Position numbers and translations under genes: made by a program
Shown here: piece by piece, positions 18,719-22,131 of the stretch
Layout: each line of letters opens with the position of its first letter
How positions within the stretch are numbered: the first letter of the stretch is position 1
Assembly (NCBI GenBank): GCA_045587665.1
Contig: JAZNCT010000024.1
Span: 1 to 22,131, forward strand
DNA from: SIG710 sp045587665
GTDB taxonomy: Bacteria; Bacillota; Clostridia; Oscillospirales; CAG-272
DNA: 22,131 nucleotides
Direction of reading: 5' to 3'
The notes under the pieces: generated by a model
Told to the model about the DNA's origin: nothing
What the model saw: the letters and a program-made list of their open reading frames with translations, nothing else
The model's database searches: none

Positions 18719-19933
18719 TTATGTGCGGTAGTCACCGTTTATCTTTACATAATCGTATGTCAGATCACAACCCCAAGCAGTTGAAGAAGCCTCTCCGTCC
18801 GAAAGTGAAATGTTTATCTCAATTTCCTTTTCAAGCAAAATCTCCTTTGCCTTTTCCTCGGAGAAATCAACGCCCGCACCGTTTTCGCAAACAAGGATAC
18901 TTCCTTTTTGGCTATTAAAAGAAACTCCCACCTTATTTACATCAACATCGGCACCGCTGTAGCCAATAGCGCAGAGAACTCTGCCCCAGTTTGCATCTGC
19001 ACCAAACATTGCAGCCTTCAAAAGACTTGAACACACAACGCTTTTTGCAACGGTTTTGGCTGTCTGCTCGTCCTTTGCACCGCACACATTACATTCAAGC
19101 AGCTTTGTTGCGCCCTCACCGTCAGAAGCTATCATCCGGCAAAGATAGACCGTCAGAGTATTCAGTGCCTTCATAAACTCATCAAAATCAGCACCCTCGG
19201 CATTTATCTCCCTGTTTTCTGCCATTCCGTTTGCAAGCACAGCAACCATATCGTTTGTGGAGGTGTCGCCGTCAACGCTCACCATATTGAAGGTGACCTT
19301 TATATCATTGGAGAGGGCCTTCTTAAGCATTTCGGGGGAAATTGCGCAGTCTGTTGTAATGAACACGAGCATTGTTGCCATATTGGGATGTATCATACCG
19401 CTTCCCTTTGCAATGCCGCCTATTCTGCAGGTTTTTCCGCCGATCTCAAACTCAACTGCTATTTCCTTTTTAACAGTGTCGGTTGTCATAATGCCCTCTG
19501 CGGCATCATCGCTTCCGTTCTTTGAAAGAGCCTTTTTCAGCTCCGGGATACCCTTTGCAATAGGCTCAATGCTAAGAGGCTGACCTATAACACCGGTTGA
19601 TGCAACAACAACATCGTCTGCCAAAATGCCAAGCTCTGCAGCGCAAAGCTCACTCATCTTCTCGGCTATCTCAATGCCGTTTGCATTGCAGGTGTTTGCA
19701 TTGCCGCTGTTGCAGATAACAGCCTGTGCCATTCCGTTTTCAAGATGCTTCTTTGTGACAATAAGTGGCGCACCCTTAACAAGATTCGTTGTATAGACAG
19801 CCGCCGCACTTGCCTTTTTTTCACTATAGATAAGTGATATATCTTTTTTGGTTTTGTTTTTACGAACTCCGCAGTGAACTCCGCTTGCGGTAAAGCCCTT
19901 TGCGGCGCAAATGCCGCCCTCTATTATCTTCAT
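18719..19933 (-). CDS. argJ: Bifunctional ornithine acetyltransferase / N-acetylglutamate synthase
   Basis: Recycles the acetyl group from N-acetylornithine to glutamate, and in bifunctional forms also makes acetylglutamate from acetyl-CoA. It has 404 residues. The precursor self-cleaves before a conserved threonine, here Thr187 in GMIHPNMATMLVFITTD; the preceding KGSGMI is also conserved. The oxyanion-type TGVIGQPL, SVDGDTSTNDMV, SDGEGATKLLE and the C-terminal DLTYDYVKINGDYRT ending are all present. It starts 12 nt after argC. No argA is in the window, so this gene likely supplies the first pathway step. Confidence 0.96.
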   Translation of the reverse strand: MKIIEGGICAAKGFTASGVHCGVRKNKTKKDISLIYSEKKASAAAVYTTNLVKGAPLIVTKKHLENGMAQAVICNSGNANTCNANGIEIAEKMSELCAAELGILADDVVVASTGVIGQPLSIEPIAKGIPELKKALSKNGSDDAAEGIMTTDTVKKEIAVEFEIGGKTCRIGGIAKGSGMIHPNMATMLVFITTDCAISPEMLKKALSNDIKVTFNMVSVDGDTSTNDMVAVLANGMAENREINAEGADFDEFMKALNTLTVYLCRMIASDGEGATKLLECNVCGAKDEQTAKTVAKSVVCSSLLKAAMFGADANWGRVLCAIGYSGADVDVNKVGVSFNSQKGSILVCENGAGVDFSEEKAKEILLEKEIEINISLSDGEASSTAWGCDLTYDYVKINGDYRT

Positions 19934-19945
19934 TTAGGTTCTCCT

Positions 19946-20866
19946 TTATATGCTGAGTCCGGTTTCTTCCGGAACTCCCATTATTATGTTCATATTTTGA
20001 ATTGCCGCTCCTGAGGCTCCCTTTCCAAGATTATCGAATCTTGAAACCAGCAATATTCTGTCATCATTCCCGCAAACAGATATCTCCATATTATCCTTAA
20101 ACGAAAGACCGTTTGCATAAAGCGAAGCTGAGGGATCAGCCTCAACATATTTAACAAGGCCGCCACAGTAATACTCACGGTAAAGTGCTTTTATATCCTC
20201 AGCCGATCCTCTTATCTGTGAAGCGTGAAGCGGAACTGTGACCTGCATACCGGAATAGAAATCCGAAACTATCGGACAGAAAACAGGAGACTTTTCAAGA
20301 CCGCATATTTTGGACATTTCGGGAAGATGCTTGTGGGTCTGAGAGTTTGCATACATAGCAGGTGCAGACAGCGCTTCTGCCCTGCCCCCATCCTCATACT
20401 GAGCTATCATTTTTTTACCGCCGCCGCTATATCCTGTCAGAGAAAAACAGCTGAGAAGTATATCCGGCGAAATGATTCCGGCACACACCAGCGGCTGTAT
20501 CAGGGCAACAAAACCGCTTGCATGACAGCCGGGGTTGGCGATACGCTTTGATGCCTCAATGCGCTCTCTTCTGCCTTTGAGTTCAGCAAAACCGTATTCC
20601 CAGCCTTCTGCAGTTCTGTGAGCGGTTGAAGTATCTATCACCGCTGTATTTTTATTCACTACCAAGGAAACGGCTTCTATCGCTGCCGCATCCGGAAGAC
20701 AAAGAAAAGCTATGTCCGCACTGTTCAGCGCCTCTCTGCGAGCCTCTGTATCCTTTCGCAGTTCCTCAGAAAGCCTTATAAGTTCTATATCAGAGCGGCA
20801 AGAAAGCCTCTCATAAATGCGAAGACCTGTTGTTCCCGCACTACCATCAATAAAAACCTTTTGCAT
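19946..20866 (-). CDS. argC: N-acetyl-gamma-glutamyl-phosphate reductase, short (type 2) form
   Basis: NADPH-dependent reduction of acetylglutamyl phosphate to the semialdehyde. It has 306 residues, matching the type-2 family rather than the 340-350-residue type 1. The start FIDGSAGTTGLRIYERL is the type-2 Rossmann variant. The catalytic Cys114 sits in ANPGCHASGF. STAHRTAEGWEYGFAEL, GYSGGGKKMI and the C-terminal NLGKGASGAAIQNMNIIMG are present. The AAAGGA about 10 nt before the ATG is the ribosome site. It is the first gene of the argCJBD operon, about 50 nt downstream of the expected transcription start. Confidence 0.93.
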   Translation of the reverse strand: MQKVFIDGSAGTTGLRIYERLSCRSDIELIRLSEELRKDTEARREALNSADIAFLCLPDAAAIEAVSLVVNKNTAVIDTSTAHRTAEGWEYGFAELKGRRERIEASKRIANPGCHASGFVALIQPLVCAGIISPDILLSCFSLTGYSGGGKKMIAQYEDGGRAEALSAPAMYANSQTHKHLPEMSKICGLEKSPVFCPIVSDFYSGMQVTVPLHASQIRGSAEDIKALYREYYCGGLVKYVEADPSASLYANGLSFKDNMEISVCGNDDRILLVSRFDNLGKGASGAAIQNMNIIMGVPEETGLSI

Positions 20867-20885
20867 GAATGTTCATTCCTTTCGG

Positions 20886-20899
20886 TGGATAAATATACA
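20886..20899. promoter_or_regulatory. ARG-box-like operator, promoter-proximal
   Basis: TGGATAAATATACA (plus strand) matches the enteric consensus TGAATWWWWATTCA at 12 of 14 positions. It lies between the promoter and argC, in the leader, where ArgR-type repressors commonly bind. Confidence 0.5.
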
Positions 20900-20926
20900 A
20901 CGCTGTTGCACAAAAAACTATTATAT

Positions 20927-20954
20927 ATTATAATACTTTTTTTCGTGATGTCAA
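20927..20954 (-). promoter_or_regulatory. Promoter of the argCJBD operon
   Basis: On minus: TTGACA (20949-20954), 16-nt spacer, TATAAT (20927-20932), both hexamers perfect. A second TATAAT lies at 20920-20925. The expected start is near 20920. Two ARG-box-like sites flank it. Confidence 0.8.
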
Positions 20955-20964
20955 GGGGTATTCT

Positions 20965-20978
20965 TGAATATTTATGCA
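20965..20978. promoter_or_regulatory. ARG-box-like operator upstream of the arg promoter
   Basis: TGAATATTTATGCA matches TGAATWWWWATTCA at 13 of 14 positions. It is 11 bp upstream of the -35 hexamer and about 79 bp centre-to-centre from the leader site, a spacing that would permit looping by an ArgR/AhrC hexamer. No argR is in the window. Confidence 0.6.
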
Positions 20979-21066
20979 ATTTGTCTAAAATCCCCCTTTT
21001 TTCACCCTCTTCCACTTTTTTATTATTGAAAATTCCCATATAACTACTTCAAAAACTCCAAACCTC

Positions 21067-21101
21067 AAAAAAACAACCGCCCCTGCAGGTGCGGTTGTTT
21101 T
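21067..21101 (-). terminator. Terminator of tRNA-Arg
   Basis: Stem AAACAACCGC / GCGGTTGTTT enclosing the palindrome CCTGCAGG. On the minus strand it is followed by seven T residues (A run 21067-21073). It begins two bases after the CCA end of the tRNA. Confidence 0.88.
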
Positions 21102-21102
21102 A

Positions 21103-21180
21103 TGGCCCGCCCAGGGGGATTTGAACCCTCGACCCACAGAATCGGAATCTGGTACTCTATCCGGGCTGAGCTATGGGCGG
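21103..21180 (-). tRNA. tRNA-Arg, anticodon CCG, CCA encoded
   Basis: A 75-nt cloverleaf plus encoded CCA. Acceptor CCGCCCA pairs fully with TGGGCGG, discriminator G. D-arm GCTC/GAGT, anticodon loop TTCCGAT (CCG, reads CGG), T-loop TTCAAAT. Two imperfections: C-T at the base of the anticodon stem (27-43) and A-C at the second T-stem pair (50-64). Own promoter and terminator are present, so it is probably functional. Confidence 0.92.
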
Positions 21181-21188
21181 ATGAAGAC

Positions 21189-21217
21189 ATTTTACCACAT
21201 TTTTTTAGATTTGTAAA
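21189..21217 (-). promoter_or_regulatory. Promoter of tRNA-Arg
   Basis: On minus: TTTACA (21212-21217), 17-nt spacer, TAAAAT (21189-21194). The expected start is near 21182, leaving only about two bases of 5' leader before the mature tRNA end. The AT-rich stretch to 21300 holds nothing else I recognise. Confidence 0.75.
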
Positions 21218-21301
21218 GCCCTTTAAACATAAAAGTTTTATATGAAGAATATACCTAGTAAATAAAAGAAAAAATATTTTTCAAAAAAATGAAAAAAGCT
21301 C

Positions 21302-21330
21302 TTGACAAATGGCAAACAATCTGTTATAAT
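21302..21330 (+). promoter_or_regulatory. Promoter of tRNA-Gln
   Basis: TTGACA (21302-21307), 17-nt spacer and TATAAT (21325-21330), both hexamers perfect, plus TG one base before the -10. The start is expected near 21337, eight bases before the tRNA. Confidence 0.92.
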
Positions 21331-21344
21331 ATCATGCGTTGCAA

Positions 21345-21420
21345 TGGGGCATCGCCAAGCGGTAAGGCAACGGACTCTGACTCCGTCATTACCTAGGTTC
21401 GAATCCTAGTGCCCCAGCCA
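21345..21420 (+). tRNA. tRNA-Gln, anticodon CTG, CCA encoded
   Basis: Acceptor TGGGGCA / TGCCCCA, discriminator G, encoded CCA. D-arm GCC/GGC with AGCGGTAA loop. Anticodon stem ACGGA/TCCGT with loop CTCTGAC gives CTG (reads CAG). T-stem CTAGG/CCTAG with TTCGAAT. All stems are intact and the start TGGGGCATCGCCAAGCGG is typical of bacterial Gln tRNA. Confidence 0.97.
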
Positions 21421-21423
21421 AAT

Positions 21424-21464
21424 AAAAACGAACTTTTGTCTACCAGATGAAAGTTCGTTTTTTT
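21424..21464 (+). terminator. Terminator of tRNA-Gln
   Basis: Stem AAAAACGAACTTT / AAAGTTCGTTTTT with a 13-nt loop and a run of seven T residues at its end. It starts four bases after the tRNA CCA. Confidence 0.9.
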
Positions 21465-21525
21465 CATGTTTTTGGGCGTTTTTGAGCCAAAATCGCACTA
21501 AAACAAAGAAAATCACATGAATATC

Positions 21526-21566
21526 AGAGTCGGAACGGCTGAAAATGCTGCTCCGACTCTATTTTT
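21526..21566 (+). terminator. Hairpin with weak T tract, possible terminator
   Basis: Perfect 9-bp inverted repeat AGAGTCGGA / TCCGACTCT (21526-21534, 21552-21560) followed by ATTTTTAT. No gene precedes it on plus apart from the already terminated tRNA-Gln, so its transcript is unknown. Confidence 0.45.
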
Positions 21567-21577
21567 ATGCTTAAAAA

Positions 21578-21630
21578 CAGCAAAAATGCTGGTGTACTTT
21601 TGTTCGTTTTATGCTGCTGCAAAAAACGAA
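21578..21630. repeat. Two further small inverted repeats in the non-coding stretch
   Basis: CAGCA-aaaa-TGCTG (21578-21591) and TTCGTTTT / AAAACGAA (21603-21610, 21623-21630). Together with the preceding hairpin they share an ATGCTG word at 21545, 21586 and 21611. The 21465-21635 stretch shows no gene on either strand. Confidence 0.4.
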
Positions 21631-21635
21631 GAAAA

Positions 21636-21660
21636 GGTGCGGACAGAGGGATTTGAACCT
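21636..21660 (-). other. tRNA 3'-end fragment, attachment-site-like (probably from a tRNA-Leu)
   Basis: On minus the bases GGTTCAAATCCCTC then TGTCCGCACC reproduce the T-loop, 3' T-stem, acceptor 3' strand and the A-C-C of a tRNA end. No D-arm, anticodon arm or 5' acceptor strand is present: the 5' side of the T-stem already deviates (AAAGG instead of GAGGG). The acceptor strand TGTCCGC with discriminator A suits tRNA-Leu. Such 3' fragments are what integration into a tRNA gene leaves behind, so this may be an old att site. Confidence 0.5.
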
Positions 21661-21694
21661 TTTAGAGCGGAAGGCGCCGCCTCGTTTCCTGCAC

Positions 21695-21723
21695 ATGTCG
21701 AAAAAACCCAAAATAATCGACAT
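21695..21723. promoter_or_regulatory. Inverted repeat just upstream of the HNH promoter, possible operator
   Basis: ATGTCGA (21695-21701) and TCGACAT (21717-21723) form a perfect 7-bp inverted repeat with a 15-bp A-rich spacer. It ends nine bases before the -35 of the HNH promoter. Binding by a dimeric regulator is inference only. Confidence 0.35.
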
Positions 21724-21732
21724 ATAAAAGTA

Positions 21733-21761
21733 TTGCATTATCCGTTGTCTTGTGCTATAAT
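21733..21761 (+). promoter_or_regulatory. Promoter of the HNH leader RNA and gene
   Basis: TTGCAT (21733-21738), 17-nt spacer, TATAAT (21756-21761) with an extended TG one base before the -10. The expected start (21768-21770) is 3-5 bases before the first helix of the structured leader. Confidence 0.8.
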
Positions 21762-21767
21762 ATGGCT

Positions 21768-21900
21768 GTAAAGACAAAAGCCGTCGTCAGCTGGCACTGA
21801 CGACGGCAGCGAGCGAATCCAACGGTTTGCTCGGCGCACATATACGCACGAATATTATACCACTACTGAGGCGCTTTGTCAATCCCGTTGGAGAAAGGAG
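21768..21900 (+). ncRNA. Candidate structured, pseudoknotted leader RNA upstream of the HNH gene
   Basis: The untranslated leader folds by eye into a compact structure. P1 GACAAA/TTTGTC (21773-21778 with 21875-21880) closes the domain. P2 is a perfect 11-bp hairpin GCCGTCGTCAG/CTGACGACGGC (21780-21807). P3 is CGAGCGAA/TTTGCTCG (21810-21833, one G-T). P4 is GCGC/GCGC (21834-21837 with 21871-21874). The entire 8-nt loop of P3, TCCAACGG (21818-21825), is exactly complementary to CCGTTGGA (21885-21892) outside P1, giving a pseudoknot. That strand ends one base before the AAAGGAG ribosome site. I do not recognise a known riboswitch class. It may be a cis-regulator of the nuclease or a separate RNA partner. 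Confidence 0.6.
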
Positions 21901-21908
21901 TTAACAAT

Positions 21909-22131
21909 ATGGCTTTTTCTGATGCTACAGTGCTTGCAGCTTGGCAGCGTGCAGGCGGAAGATGTGAATGCGGAAGGAGCAGTTGTGGACATGGTCCATG
22001 GAGGTGCGGCAAAGTGCCTAACTGGAATGCTCGCGGCAATGATTTTGCAGTGGGCGGTTGGGAAGCTCATCACAAAGTCTCGGTCGCTTCTGGCGGATCT
22101 GATGCATTGTCCAACTGTGAAATTCTTTGCA
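21909..22131 (+). CDS. Small HNH endonuclease-like protein, cut by the window end
   Basis: An ATG at 21909 with an ideal AAAGGAG (21894-21900) eight bases upstream opens a frame to the window edge, 74 complete residues. It starts MAFSDATVLAAWQRAGGRCE. Cysteines follow in CECGRSSCGHGPWRC (likely zinc knuckles), then WEAHHKVSVASGGSDALSNC and EILC. The HH and the Asn of SNCEILC are the usual HNH His and Asn, and a CxxCH zinc pair would be expected just beyond the edge. Compact HNH proteins of this type are around 90-110 residues, so little may be missing. Target unknown; host defence, a mobile-element nuclease or DNA repair are all possible. Confidence 0.85.
   Translation, partial: MAFSDATVLAAWQRAGGRCECGRSSCGHGPWRCGKVPNWNARGNDFAVGGWEAHHKVSVASGGSDALSNCEILC

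Noticed and set aside
21517..21771. 84-residue plus-strand open frame across the hairpin cluster
   Set aside because: It runs through hairpins, the tRNA fragment and the HNH promoter, has no ribosome site, and its residues are an antisense reading of tRNA sequence.
21768..22131. HEARO/omega RNA with IscB or IsrB
   Set aside because: The protein begins with a compact Cys-rich HNH fold and has none of the PLMP N-terminal or RuvC-like sequence of IscB/IsrB.
1..22131. CRISPR array or insertion sequence
   Set aside because: No regularly spaced direct repeats and no transposase or terminal inverted repeats were seen.

Overview
The window looks like a low-GC Firmicute of class Clostridia, probably Oscillospiraceae/Ruminococcaceae-like. 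The basis is a PolC-type replicase gene, the gene order pyrH-frr-uppS-cdsA-dxr-rseP-ispG-polC, AGGAGG-type ribosome binding sites, near-consensus housekeeping promoters, and a BspA-repeat surface protein. Genus cannot be fixed from sequence reading alone.

Region 1 (about 1-9560, minus strand) is one housekeeping operon read right to left: UMP kinase, ribosome recycling factor, undecaprenyl-PP synthase, CDP-diglyceride synthase, DXP reductoisomerase, RseP-type site-2 protease, IspG and PolC. Genes are tightly packed or overlap by a few bases. dxr and ispG are MEP-pathway enzymes supplying isoprenoid precursors that UppS turns into the wall lipid carrier; CdsA feeds phospholipid synthesis. The polC reading stops matching PolC at about position 120. 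The first 116 bases instead read on the plus strand as the hydrophobic, basic C-terminal tail of a surface protein, so the left edge is a junction, either real or an assembly chimera.

Region 2 (9618-16670) is an accessory-looking island of two divergent genes: a 1965-residue secreted metallophosphoesterase with BspA-like leucine-rich repeats (minus) and an AraC-family regulator (plus). Their two promoters overlap head-on in about 40 bp.

Region 3 (16676-20978, minus) is an arginine biosynthesis operon argC-argJ-argB-argD. It has a consensus promoter and two ARG-box-like operators, which suggests ArgR control. ArgJ makes the acetyl cycle self-sustaining.

Region 4 (21067-22131) has tRNA-Arg(CCG) on minus and tRNA-Gln(CTG) on plus, each with its own promoter and terminator. 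After them comes a roughly 480-base stretch with no protein gene. It contains several hairpins, a 24-base fragment of a tRNA 3' end (attachment-site-like), and a strong extended -10 promoter. That promoter is followed by a compact pseudoknotted RNA leading directly into the ribosome binding site of a small HNH nuclease gene cut by the window end. This structured leader plus HNH gene beside an att-like tRNA fragment is the most likely undescribed system here.
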